The notes under the pieces are model-generated. The model did not search any database. It was not told the origin of the DNA and saw nothing but the letters and a program-made list of their open reading frames with translations. From DAOUJW01 sp034422115 (GTDB taxonomy: Bacteria; Chloroflexota; Dehalococcoidia; Lucifugimonadales; UBA2985), in contig DAOUJW010000015.1 of the NCBI GenBank assembly GCA_034422115.1, positions 1 to 64,000 of the forward strand: a DNA stretch of 64,000 bases, in the 5' to 3' direction. Position 1 is the first letter of the stretch. The number at the start of each line of letters is the position of its first letter. Shown here in pieces: positions 25,002 through 33,632 of this stretch. The position numbers were made by a program, and so were the translations under genes.

Positions 25002-26720
25002 ATGCCGATACGGGTACTCGCTCCACAGCTGGCAGCCAGAATCGCCGCAGGCGAGGTGGTGGAGCGCCCCGCATCCGTTGTCAAGGAGCTGGTAGAGAAC
25101 TCCCTGGACGCCGGCGCAACCCACGTCTCAGTTCAGATAAGCGGCGGCGGGCTGGAGACCATTCGCGTGGTGGACGACGGGGAGGGCATACCCCCGGACG
25201 AGGTTGAGCTTGCCCTCCAGCGTTTCGCCACCAGCAAGCTGTCGCCGTCCGACGACCTGGAGCGCATCACAACCCTGGGCTTCAGGGGAGAGGCGCTGCC
25301 CAGCATAGCCGCCGTCTCCACGATGTCCCTGCTCTCGCGGCAGGCCGATAAGCCCGGGGGCGTACTGGTGGAGGCCGCACAGGGCGATATCGTCCGCGCC
25401 GGGCCCCAGGCCAGCCCGCCCGGCACGTCCGTGACGGTGCGCGGCCTCTTTCGCAACGTGCCCGCCCGCCTCAAGTTCCTGAAATCACCCTCCGTCGAGG
25501 CCTCCAGGGTGCGGAACCTCCTGCACCAGTTGGCCCTAGCCTACCCGGAGGTGGCGTTCCACCTGGACGTGGACGGACGCAGAGCCTTCTCCTGCTCAGG
25601 CAGCGGAGACCTCCGGGACGCCTGCTCCGCCGTCTACGGCCCCAAGACGGCGAGGGCACTGCTGGACGTGGCGTACCCGGAGACATCGGAAAAAGGAGTG
25701 ACAGCCGTGCGCGGCCTCATCAGCCCGCCGGACGTCAGCCGCTCCACACGAACCAGCATCAACATAATCGTGAACCGGCGCTGGATACAGAGCCGCACGC
25801 TGACCTTCGCCCTGGAGGAGGCGTACCAGGGCTTCCTCATGGAGCGCCGCCATCCCCTGGCCGTGGTCCACATTTCCGTTCCAACCGAGGATGTGGACGT
25901 GAACGTGCACCCCGCCAAGCTGGAGGTGCGCTTCCGCCAGGAGCGGGAGGTGTTCTCAACCCTGCAAAGGGCCGTCCGCAGCGCGCTGGTGGCCCACGCC
26001 CCGGTACCCACGGTGCGACCCGACGTGCTGCAGGCCAGAGGCGCGCCGTCCGCTACTCCCATCGCGCCGCAGACCGGGACGACCGAGCAGGCGCTGTCCC
26101 TCTTCGCGCCGGAGGAGGACGCCGGATACGCTCAGACACCTAGAGAGGTTGTGCCGTCGCTGCGAGTGCTGGGACAGGTGCAGAACCTGTACATAGTGGC
26201 CGAGGGGCCCGGCGGCGTGTACCTGGTGGACCAGCACGCCGCCCACGAGCGCGTTTTATACGAGGCCGTCCGGGAGGAGATGAGGGACGCAGGGCTGGAG
26301 GCGCAGGGCCTGCTTGAGCCTGTGGTCGTGGATCTGACCCCCGCCCAGGAGGAGGCTTTCGAGGCGCATAGCGCGGAGTGGGCCAGGTACGGCTTCCAGC
26401 TTGAGGCCTTCGGGCAGCACTCCCTCCTGCTGCGCGGCCTCCCGTCCTTCCTCGCGGATGCAGACCCTCTGGAGGCCTTTCTGTCGGTGCTGGAGGACAT
26501 GGGCGAGGGAAGCGCTTCCAGCGACCTGGAGGATCGCATGGTGAGCTCCATTGCCTGCCACTCGGCGGTCAGGGCAGGGAAGAGCCTGGCGCATCAGGAG
26601 ATGGCGCACCTACTTGCGCAGCTTGAGGCCACCGAACAGCCCAACACATGTCCCCACGGCCGCCCGACGATGGTGCACCTGAGCGCCGCCCACCTGGAGC
26701 GGGAGTTCGGAAGACGCTAG
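25002..26720 (+). CDS. mutL: DNA mismatch repair protein MutL (endonuclease type)
   Basis: A 572-residue GHKL ATPase that links MutS to strand incision. N-terminal motifs: IAAGEVVERPASVVKELVEN, DDGEGI and TLGFRGEALPSI. The C-terminal domain carries the metal-binding endonuclease motif DQHAAHERVLYE, an ACHSAVRAG variant of the ACR motif, and CPHGRP. It is therefore the nicking form found in bacteria without MutH. It lies downstream of the HAD gene with a 10-base gap. Confidence 0.97.
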   Translation: MPIRVLAPQLAARIAAGEVVERPASVVKELVENSLDAGATHVSVQISGGGLETIRVVDDGEGIPPDEVELALQRFATSKLSPSDDLERITTLGFRGEALPSIAAVSTMSLLSRQADKPGGVLVEAAQGDIVRAGPQASPPGTSVTVRGLFRNVPARLKFLKSPSVEASRVRNLLHQLALAYPEVAFHLDVDGRRAFSCSGSGDLRDACSAVYGPKTARALLDVAYPETSEKGVTAVRGLISPPDVSRSTRTSINIIVNRRWIQSRTLTFALEEAYQGFLMERRHPLAVVHISVPTEDVDVNVHPAKLEVRFRQEREVFSTLQRAVRSALVAHAPVPTVRPDVLQARGAPSATPIAPQTGTTEQALSLFAPEEDAGYAQTPREVVPSLRVLGQVQNLYIVAEGPGGVYLVDQHAAHERVLYEAVREEMRDAGLEAQGLLEPVVVDLTPAQEEAFEAHSAEWARYGFQLEAFGQHSLLLRGLPSFLADADPLEAFLSVLEDMGEGSASSDLEDRMVSSIACHSAVRAGKSLAHQEMAHLLAQLEATEQPNTCPHGRPTMVHLSAAHLEREFGRR

Positions 26721-26754
26721 GGAGGGGCGTCTGCGCCTCCCGCGGCGGCACGAT

Positions 26755-27534
26755 ATGCTGGACCTAGCGCTATACGCCTTTGCCAGTTTCGTCATCGCCT
26801 ACGTGGGGACCCTGGTCGGCCTTGTGCTGGGCGTGGTGCGCCTTCCGATAATCTACCTTATTGGCCTTTCGCCGGCCGTGGCGGCGGGGACCAACGTCGG
26901 CGTGACGGCGGTGAGCTCCGCGGTGGGCGGTTGGCAGCACTTCCGGGAGGGCAGGCTCGACCGCAGGCTGATGATCACCATAGGAGTGCCCTCCGTGATT
27001 GGCTCATTTGCCGGAGGGTTCCTGGGCACGGCAATCCCTGCGTGGGCCATTCTGGCGGCCGTAGCGGCAGCCGTGCTCTGGCAGGGAGTGGTGTTCCTCA
27101 TCCAGGGTCGTCGCGAGCTGATGCAGGGCGGAGACCTTTCAGAGGATTCCGCTCCCAGAAGGAGTCTGCCCCTTGAGATAGGGTTGGGCATGGGCATCGG
27201 GTTCCTGGGGTCGCTGGTTGGACTGGCCCTTGGAGTCATACGGCTTCCGGCTATGGTTCAGCTACTGAAAGTGCGCCCTCCCGTAGCCGCGGGTACCAAC
27301 CTGGCCATCAACTTCATATCGGCCCTGTTCGCCATCGTGGGCAGGCTGTACTACGGGCAGGTGGACTACACGGTGCTTGGCATTATGGGGGTCTCGGCCA
27401 GCCTGGGGGCGTACCTGGGAGCCAGGACGACGGGCATGGTCAGCCAGGCGACCCTGAGGATGCTCATCGGCGCGGTGCTGGTGCTGGTCTCGTTCCTGGT
27501 GCTACAGCAGTCGATCCAGGAGTTCGGCGCCTGA
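26755..27534 (+). CDS. TauE/SafE (TSUP) family transporter
   Basis: A 259-residue membrane protein with about eight helices in two homologous halves. Each half has the family pattern: GLVLGVVRLPIIYLIGLSP with AAGTNVGVTAVSS, then GLALGVIRLPAMVQLLKV with AAGTNLAINFIS. Members export or import sulfonates, sulfite or organic acids. It begins 35 bases after mutL, past a GGGAGG...CCTCCC hairpin, so it may be read through from mutL. The substrate cannot be assigned. Confidence 0.88.
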   Translation: MLDLALYAFASFVIAYVGTLVGLVLGVVRLPIIYLIGLSPAVAAGTNVGVTAVSSAVGGWQHFREGRLDRRLMITIGVPSVIGSFAGGFLGTAIPAWAILAAVAAAVLWQGVVFLIQGRRELMQGGDLSEDSAPRRSLPLEIGLGMGIGFLGSLVGLALGVIRLPAMVQLLKVRPPVAAGTNLAINFISALFAIVGRLYYGQVDYTVLGIMGVSASLGAYLGARTTGMVSQATLRMLIGAVLVLVSFLVLQQSIQEFGA

Positions 27535-27544
27535 CGCCCTTCGG

Positions 27545-28795
27545 CTAGTCCCTCTGGGTGATGCGCAGCGACGAGCGGGCTATGGCCGCGACGTAGACCA
27601 TTATGAAGACGCCGCCCATCGCCACGGCGACGGAGGCGGTCAGCGCCGTCGCAACGGCCCCGACGAAGAACCCGCCCACGGGCGTGAAGCCGAAGGTCAG
27701 GCCGTAGATGCCCAGCACGCGGCCCCGCATGTCGTCCCGGGACAGGAGCTGGAGCATCGTGCCCATAGTCACGTCGTATGCCATGAGGCAGCCGCCGACC
27801 AGCGCCACCAGCGCCAGGGAGGCGTTGAACACCGTGGAGAAGGCGAACAGCACCAGGGTCAGGCCGGCGCCAAAGGCCGTGCTCACGAGCAGCGCGCCCT
27901 TGTGCCTGAAATCGCCAAGGCTGGACACCATAATCGTGCTGAGGGTGGAGCCAACCCCGCTGGCGGCGGAGAGATACCCCAGCCCGGCTGCGCCCACGTG
28001 GAGCACGTCCCGGGCTATGACCGGCATCATCACAAAGTGGGAGAAGCCAAAGGCTTCAATGATGAGGCTGAGCAGCAGCAGTCTGCGTATGTCCCCGGTC
28101 CTCCAGGCGTATCTGATACCCTGGGAAACGGACTGCCAGAAGGGCTCCCGCTCCGTTGCGGCCTGGAAGCTCCCCTTGATGAACCAGAGCAGCCCCATGC
28201 CGACCACCGAGCAGCCCCCGGCGAAGAGGTAGCTGCTGCCGACGTCGTACCGGGAGATGAGCGCCCCGGCTATGAGCGACCCGATAATCCGGGTGAAGTT
28301 CATGCCCGCCAGCCGGGTTGCCATCGCGTTCAGCAGGCGGTCGGGGCCCACAAGCTGGTACGCCAGGGAGTTGGAGGCGGGCAGCTGTGTGGCCATGAGC
28401 AGGCCCTGGGCAAAGGAGGCCAGTATGATGTGCCACAGCTGTATGCTGCCGGTGACGAACAGGACGCCCACCGCAATGGCTGCCGCGCCGCTGCCGAAGT
28501 GCACCAGGGCCAGCACCTTGCGGTTGTCGAACCGGTCCACGATTGTCCCGCCAAAGGCCCCGAAACCCACCAGGCCGATCCCCTGCACGCCGGCGACAAG
28601 GCCGACCCAGAAGGGGGAGTCGGTGAGCTCCAGCACCAGCCAACCCTGGCTGAGCATTCGAATGCCCATAGACATGGACGAGAAGAATATGCTGCACCAG
28701 AGCCACCGGAACTGGACTACCTCAAAGGAGAGCAGCAGGCGCGATAGCCCGGCGCGCCGGGGAGCCTGTTCAGAGAGGGGAGCGCCTTCTTGCAC
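27545..28795 (-). CDS. MFS transporter (EntS/MFS_3-like)
   Basis: A 416-residue protein with 12 predicted helices. The first helices (FRWLWCSIFFSSM, then LVLELTDSPFWVG) and the loop GGTIVDRFDNRKVL are typical of the MFS_3 exporter group. It is clearly related to the second MFS gene at 38719, with the same LTDS-F-G and GG-I-D motifs. It starts at GTG with an AGGAAAC site. It is convergent with the TauE-like gene, 10 bases between stops. The substrate is unknown, but drug or metabolite efflux is the usual role. Confidence 0.87.
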   Translation of the reverse strand: MQEGAPLSEQAPRRAGLSRLLLSFEVVQFRWLWCSIFFSSMSMGIRMLSQGWLVLELTDSPFWVGLVAGVQGIGLVGFGAFGGTIVDRFDNRKVLALVHFGSGAAAIAVGVLFVTGSIQLWHIILASFAQGLLMATQLPASNSLAYQLVGPDRLLNAMATRLAGMNFTRIIGSLIAGALISRYDVGSSYLFAGGCSVVGMGLLWFIKGSFQAATEREPFWQSVSQGIRYAWRTGDIRRLLLLSLIIEAFGFSHFVMMPVIARDVLHVGAAGLGYLSAASGVGSTLSTIMVSSLGDFRHKGALLVSTAFGAGLTLVLFAFSTVFNASLALVALVGGCLMAYDVTMGTMLQLLSRDDMRGRVLGIYGLTFGFTPVGGFFVGAVATALTASVAVAMGGVFIMVYVAAIARSSLRITQRD

Positions 28796-28856
28796 TGCGT
28801 CCGTTTCCTATGGCCTCGCTATGGCCACGTAGGAGGATGAAGATGGAGGTGTTTTT

Positions 28857-28951
28857 CCCGCTCATCCTGAGCTTGTCGAAGGAAATGAGCGGGGGAAAGC
28901 TCGTTTGCAGTCTTCCCGCTCATATGGTTCGACAGGCTCACCATGAGCGGG
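28857..28951. repeat. Family A repeat, complete two-arm copy
   Basis: Left arm 28857-28894 (CCCGCTCATCCTGAGC ... ATGAGCGGG) and right arm 28915-28951 (CCCGCTCATATGGTTCG ... ATGAGCGGG). Each arm is a hairpin and the arms are also imperfect reverse complements of each other. Confidence 0.85.
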
Positions 28952-29051
28952 AAACGGGCATCCCGTATTGAGCCAGCTACTTTCATAGCAACGACGATAG
29001 GGGGACTCAAGAATGGACTGGCCGGAGGCGTTCGGCGGCGATAGCCTCCGG

Positions 29052-29753
29052 CTACCTGTTGAGGTAGTCAGACACCGTCTGCCTTCTGGCCTCTTCGGTG
29101 TCGTGGGAGTGGTACTCGTCGATCAGCTCAGAGATGTCTTCCTCGGGGACCAGGACCTCTCCCTCAAACATGATGGGGAAGTTGTGTATGGCGGACACCA
29201 GAGCGCCAAAGACCGGAATGCCCTTGGTCCGTTTCATCTGCTCCAGGCTCTCTCCCACCCGCTCTATGCGCTGGTTATCGCTCCAGTTGCCAATGTAGTC
29301 GGAGAGGTAGCCCCTCTTGGTGGGTTCGTCCTCGCGGGTGTTGATGGCGTCCAGGACCTCGGTCACGCCCGGCAGGCCGTGTTCTCCCACATCCTGCACA
29401 AGGATGGTTCCCTGGCAGGCCAGGTCGGTCTCGCCCTCCGCGGACTCCTCTATGTCCTCCAGAATGCAGTCGATGCGGCTCTGAAGGGTAAAGTAGTCGC
29501 CCACCACCTCTCGCTTGTCGGCTTCCAGCGGGGCGGAGCGGACGTCGGCCATCAGGTCAGCAACGTCTGCGGGGTAAACGACGACCTCGCCGTCGAAGGA
29601 CAGGGGGCCGGAGGGCGCGGAGTCCTTCCCAAGCTCTGCGAGAACGTAGTCGGTCTCCTCCGCGTACTCTTCCGTGACGCAGCCTCCTGCCAACGCCAGG
29701 GCGACGACCAGGAGGCCAACCAGCGACCAGCGACGTACGGACCTGTTCAGCAA
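29052..29753 (-). CDS. Lipoprotein of unknown family with an internal duplication
   Basis: A 233-residue acidic protein with a lipoprotein signal (LALAGGC, Cys25). Two segments look homologous: about 48-92 (LSFDGEVVVYPADVADL ... VVGDY) and about 190-233 (IMFEGEVLVPEEDISEL ... TVSDY). Each has F-(D/E)-G-E-V, then a helix ending V-x-DY. The middle part has two Cys (DCILEDI, LACQGT) that may pair. It starts at TTG behind a GAGAGAG site. It lies upstream of the MFS gene on the same strand, with a family A repeat between them. I do not recognise the family. Confidence 0.65.
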   Translation of the reverse strand: MLNRSVRRWSLVGLLVVALALAGGCVTEEYAEETDYVLAELGKDSAPSGPLSFDGEVVVYPADVADLMADVRSAPLEADKREVVGDYFTLQSRIDCILEDIEESAEGETDLACQGTILVQDVGEHGLPGVTEVLDAINTREDEPTKRGYLSDYIGNWSDNQRIERVGESLEQMKRTKGIPVFGALVSAIHNFPIMFEGEVLVPEEDISELIDEYHSHDTEEARRQTVSDYLNR

Positions 29754-29922
29754 TTCACTCTCTCTGTTTTAAGCATTATGGGTCTCGCAGTCAACTGATC
29801 CGTTTTGGGGAACAAATTGCGGCTACGTGCGCAGCCTGCAACGGAAGGGAGTATAGCACAGGAACGCCCAGATGCGTCAATCCTTGCGCACCTGGAACCG
29901 AGCAATGCGCAAGGGGCCTGGG

Positions 29923-30153
29923 CTATCGCAGCCGGAAGCGGCTGAGCCGGCTGCCCCAGTATCTCAGCTTGGAGCCGGGGCGAGGCGTGAACATGGAGTC
30001 TCCTCCGGGCGCGTCCCCTGAGCCTCTGCGGAAGGTTGAGAGGTTCCTGGTCATGACCGCCAGCGCGGCAGCCCCCGCCATTGCAATTGATGCCTTGGTC
30101 AAGAAATCCCGTCGGCTCAGAGATGTTGACGCCTTCTCCGCCCTGTCGGTCAT
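29923..30153 (-). CDS. Short Tat-signal protein divergent from the complex III operon
   Basis: A 76-residue protein. A twin-arginine motif (SRRDFLTKASIAMAGAA) leads into one hydrophobic helix, followed by about 35 basic, Gly/Arg-rich residues. An AGGAGGG ribosome site precedes the ATG closely, supporting translation. Short Tat proteins of this size occur next to respiratory iron-sulfur enzymes (for example the 'formate dehydrogenase region TAT target' group), but the C-terminus here does not obviously match. The adjacent operon begins 187 bases away on the other strand, suggesting a link to its maturation or assembly; this is inference. Confidence 0.6.
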   Translation of the reverse strand: MTDRAEKASTSLSRRDFLTKASIAMAGAAALAVMTRNLSTFRRGSGDAPGGDSMFTPRPGSKLRYWGSRLSRFRLR

Positions 30154-30207
30154 GGTTCCCTCCTGAGAGTGAGTGTGAATTGTGTTACGAATCTCTTAAA
30201 AATCCTA

Positions 30208-30236
30208 TTGACTAACCCCAAAGCTGATTGTACACT
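30208..30236 (+). promoter_or_regulatory. Promoter of the alternative complex III operon
   Basis: TTGACT (30208-30213), 17 bases, TACACT (30231-30236). This gives an untranslated leader of about 95 bases before the first gene. Confidence 0.65.
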
Positions 30237-30339
30237 ACGTGAAGTTTATTTCAAAGTCCCTTGCAGGACTTGCGCAGGAAATATGAAGAAGGGGATGAAT
30301 CGGCTGGTAGAGGTGGGTCTAATTGAGTAGAGAGTAACA

Positions 30340-30630
30340 ATGGATCCAGGATACATAAACAACAGCGACTGGGGCGCTATCGGCGGCTTTCTCACCTTTC
30401 TTTGGGTTCTATTCTTCTCCGCAGTGGGATTCGGTTTCAACTTCCTGATGGCCCACGCCATCATTCCCTCCCTCATAGGTTCAGGACACCTCCCGGCCAG
30501 GCTTGACAAGTCGCGCCCCGTGTTCTACGGAGGCGCCGTCCTGGCACTGGGTCTGGTGGTATTTGCCCTGACCAGGCTTGTAGCAAGAGCCGGCCTCATT
30601 GAGAATTTCTGGCCCAGATTCTGGATATAA
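30340..30630 (+). CDS. Small two-helix membrane protein leading the complex III operon
   Basis: A 96-residue protein with hydrophobic helices at about 14-45 and 65-85. The first has many aromatic residues (FLTFLWVLFFSAVGFGFNFLMAH). No family is recognised. It is the first gene behind the operon promoter and stops 26 bases before the ActA start, so it is probably an accessory or assembly subunit of the complex. Ribosome site AGAGAG. Confidence 0.65.
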   Translation: MDPGYINNSDWGAIGGFLTFLWVLFFSAVGFGFNFLMAHAIIPSLIGSGHLPARLDKSRPVFYGGAVLALGLVVFALTRLVARAGLIENFWPRFWI

Positions 30631-30655
30631 GGTCTGGAAGGAGAATCAAGACCCG

Positions 30656-31321
30656 GTGCTGATAAAGCGAATAGCGTTGCTGCTGGTGGTGTCGGTGGGC
30701 GCAAGCGCTACCGGCCTTGTCCTTTTGCTGGCAGGAGCTTTCGTGGTAAGGGCTTGGTGGACAACCCCCTTTGAAGTGCTGGGTTTCGGAGCGGCGCCTG
30801 AGCAGCCGATAGCTTTTCCCCATACCATCCACGCAGGCATCGACGTGTGGACGTACCCGGACGGCAGCCCCAAGCTGGACGCCGACGGCAACGAGATGAC
30901 CGGCCTTGGCCTAGACTGCACCTTCTGCCACAGGAACGTGGACATAGGCGCAACGGCCGGCGTCCCGCCGGTGGAGCAGTGCCTCTTCTGCCACGCCTCC
31001 GTACAGGGTGATGAGCTGGAGGAGGTGGCCAAGCTGGTCGATGCCTGGCAGAACAAGGAGCCGGTCGCCTGGGAGAGGGTGCATCGCGTGCCCGACCACG
31101 TGCGCTTTGTGCACGAGGCCCACATTCGCTACTTCCTCGCGCAGGGCGAGACGCCTTCGGGCGAACCCGCGCTCGTGGCCGCGGACGTCTGCTCAACGTG
31201 CCACGGGGACGTGGCAGCTATGGCGGAGGTCAACCAGGTGCGCAGCCTGAAGATGGGAGACTGCGTGGACTGCCACAGGGACTACAATGCGCCTACGGAC
31301 TGTACAACCTGTCACTACTAG
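30656..31321 (+). CDS. actA: Alternative complex III pentahaem cytochrome c subunit ActA
   Basis: A 221-residue protein with one N-terminal membrane anchor and five CxxCH haem c motifs (CTFCH, CLFCH, CSTCH, CVDCH, CTTCH), the number found in ActA of Rhodothermus. It should lie on the outer face and carry electrons from the iron-sulfur subunit toward a soluble or bound cytochrome. The open frame extends upstream to 30599, but the GTG at 30656 has a GGAAGGAGA site and starts right at the membrane anchor. A His-rich stretch (FVHEAHIRYF) may supply distal haem ligands. Confidence 0.88.
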   Translation: MLIKRIALLLVVSVGASATGLVLLLAGAFVVRAWWTTPFEVLGFGAAPEQPIAFPHTIHAGIDVWTYPDGSPKLDADGNEMTGLGLDCTFCHRNVDIGATAGVPPVEQCLFCHASVQGDELEEVAKLVDAWQNKEPVAWERVHRVPDHVRFVHEAHIRYFLAQGETPSGEPALVAADVCSTCHGDVAAMAEVNQVRSLKMGDCVDCHRDYNAPTDCTTCHY

Positions 31322-31336
31322 GATGAGCGCTAAGTC

Positions 31337-33610
31337 ATGGGTATAACCAGAAGACAATTCTTGAGATGGACGGGCGTAACGGCTCTTGGAGCCGTGGTGT
31401 TCAACGGCTGCCGCATACCTGAAGAGGAGCTGCAGATTGAAAGCCCCGTAAATCTACCGGAAGACCTTGTAACGGGCATAGACAACTGGTACGCCACCAG
31501 CTGCCAGCAGGATCCCGGGTGCGGCGTCATAGTCAGGGTAGTGGAGGGGAGAGCCAAGAAGGTGGAGGGCAACCCGGACTTCCCGATCAACCGTGGCAAG
31601 CACAGCGCCCGGAGCGAGGCCGGCCTGCAGACTCTCTACCACCCGGACAGGCTGCAGACCCCAATGTTCAGGGCCAGCCGCAACGACGATTTCCTGCCCA
31701 TCTCCTGGGACCGCGCCCGCGAGATTCTGAACGCGGGCATGAACAGCCTCTCGGACAGGAGCAGGTTCCTTCTTGTCACGGAGCCTCTGCGAGGCCACCT
31801 GGCCCTGCTGACCAGCGAGTTCGTGCAGGCGCTCGGCGGAAGACACATGGCCTTCCAGTCGCTTGAGCAGATCAACCTCCACAGGGCTGTCAAGGAGGTC
31901 TTCGGGCAGGACAGGCTGCCGGACTTTGACATTGAGAACACCAAGTACCTCTTCTCCTTTGGCGCGGATTTCCTCTCCACCTGGCTTTCGCCCGTGCGGT
32001 ACTCCAGGGGCTACGGGGAGTTCCGGCAGGGCGACAGGAAGAGGGGCGTTCACTACCAGATCGACTCACGCTTCTCCATGACCGCCGCCAACGCCGACAA
32101 GTGGGTCCCCGTCAAGCCGGGCGGCGAGGGCGTCCTGGCGATGAGCATGGCCTACGTCATCATCAGGGACGGCATGGGCAACGGCGACGCCGCCTCAGCC
32201 TTGACCGACGGACGGGGCCACGAGGCGCTCAACGCCTTCGCTCCGGACAGCGCGATGGTGAGGGACGCCACCGGCCTGGATAGCGGCAAGATTGAGGACC
32301 TGGCCCACTCCTTCGCAGACGAGGGCCACCAGCCCAGCCTGGCCATAGGCGGAGGCACGGCCGGCGCTCACAGGAGCGGGCTGTTCAACCTGAAGGCAAT
32401 CTACGCTCTGAACCTTCTTGTGGACAACGTCGGCAAGAAGGGCGGCGTGATGTTCAACCCGGCCCCGCCGTTGGAGGAGCTGTCCAGGGAAGACGTGGCC
32501 GGCATGGGGATGCCGGCCTCCTACTACCAGTGGCAGGAGCTGGCGGGTTCCGGCTCCGTGGACGTGCTTATGGTGCGCGGAGCCAATCCGGTTTACGGGC
32601 TGCCACCGGGCGCAGACTTCGCCAGAGTGGCAAACGAAGCAAACTTTGTGGTGGTCTTCTCCAGCTTCATGGACGAGACCGCCGACATGGCCAACCTTGT
32701 CCTCCCTGAGTACACCTACCTGGAGGACTGGGGCGACAACGTTCCAAGCCCCGGCCCCCACTACCAGACCCTGGGCATACAGCAGCCGGTGGTCAGGCCC
32801 TTCCTGGAGGGCACAAGCGGCTTCGGAGACGAGCTGCTGGTTCTGGGCAGGGAGCTTGACCTTGGGCTGGAGGGCAGGCTTGAGCTGCCGCCCGACGCCA
32901 GGATGCAGGACGTGGTCAAGGCCGGGGTGGAGAAGCTCTGGTCCGAGAACCGCGGTTCCGTCACGGCCGCCAGCTTTGAGGGCTTCTGGAACGGCGTGCT
33001 CCAGCGAGGCGGCTGGTGGGATACCCAGGCCACGGGCGATTCCGGCGTATCAGAGATAAAGCCCCTTGACACCGCGTGGGACGGCTCGGGACTCGGCGAT
33101 CCGGGCTCGGGCATGTTCAGCCTTGTCCCGTTCCTCTCCAACTCCATCGGAGACGGGCAGTTGGCCCATCTGCCGTGGCTCCAGGCAACGCCGGACCCCA
33201 TCACAACGGTGGTCTGGCACAACTGGGTCGAGATAAACTCCAGAGTCGCAGAGGAGATGGGCATCTCTGAGGGCGATATTCTGGAGGTGAGTTCCGGCGC
33301 CGGAAGGGTGGAGGCTCCCGCTTTCCCGCACCCAGGCGTGCCGCCGACCACGGTGTCGATTCCGATAGGGCAGGGGCACACGGCAATGGGACGGTACGCG
33401 GAAGAGATTGGCGACTACAACTACAACACGCTGTCCCTGCTGGAGTCGAACATCGACAAAGACACGGGGGCGCTGGCGTGGGCCGCTACAAAGGTACGGG
33501 TCAGAAAGGCCAGCCACGGCCACAGCATAGACATACCCAAGTTTGCCGGCAACCAGTTTGCGGAGGAGCCGCACAAGGGAACTATCATCAAAGTCACGGG
33601 CCCCAGCTAG
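31337..33610 (+). CDS. Alternative complex III subunit B, molybdopterin-oxidoreductase-like part (ActB1)
   Basis: A 757-residue exported protein. The signal has a Tat motif (TRRQFLRW) and a possible lipobox Cys25 (VVFNGC). The body follows the molybdopterin oxidoreductase fold but without working cofactor sites: the N-terminal cluster motif has only C56 and C62, and the fourth ligand of the usual KLCARG motif is Ser90 (RGKHSARS). This is as expected for ActB, whose large domain is a scaffold with no molybdenum. In Rhodothermus ActB is one polypeptide; here the iron-sulfur part is a separate gene 22 bases downstream. Confidence 0.85.
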   Translation: MGITRRQFLRWTGVTALGAVVFNGCRIPEEELQIESPVNLPEDLVTGIDNWYATSCQQDPGCGVIVRVVEGRAKKVEGNPDFPINRGKHSARSEAGLQTLYHPDRLQTPMFRASRNDDFLPISWDRAREILNAGMNSLSDRSRFLLVTEPLRGHLALLTSEFVQALGGRHMAFQSLEQINLHRAVKEVFGQDRLPDFDIENTKYLFSFGADFLSTWLSPVRYSRGYGEFRQGDRKRGVHYQIDSRFSMTAANADKWVPVKPGGEGVLAMSMAYVIIRDGMGNGDAASALTDGRGHEALNAFAPDSAMVRDATGLDSGKIEDLAHSFADEGHQPSLAIGGGTAGAHRSGLFNLKAIYALNLLVDNVGKKGGVMFNPAPPLEELSREDVAGMGMPASYYQWQELAGSGSVDVLMVRGANPVYGLPPGADFARVANEANFVVVFSSFMDETADMANLVLPEYTYLEDWGDNVPSPGPHYQTLGIQQPVVRPFLEGTSGFGDELLVLGRELDLGLEGRLELPPDARMQDVVKAGVEKLWSENRGSVTAASFEGFWNGVLQRGGWWDTQATGDSGVSEIKPLDTAWDGSGLGDPGSGMFSLVPFLSNSIGDGQLAHLPWLQATPDPITTVVWHNWVEINSRVAEEMGISEGDILEVSSGAGRVEAPAFPHPGVPPTTVSIPIGQGHTAMGRYAEEIGDYNYNTLSLLESNIDKDTGALAWAATKVRVRKASHGHSIDIPKFAGNQFAEEPHKGTIIKVTGPS

Positions 33611-33632
33611 GCAGGAGGGCTTTAGGAGAAGC

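Noticed and set aside
28819..29010. Small frames over family A repeats, here and at 49004-49372 and 50288-50605
   Set aside because: Their peptides (such as LRQAQDER and VSLSNH) are direct translations of the palindromic repeats.
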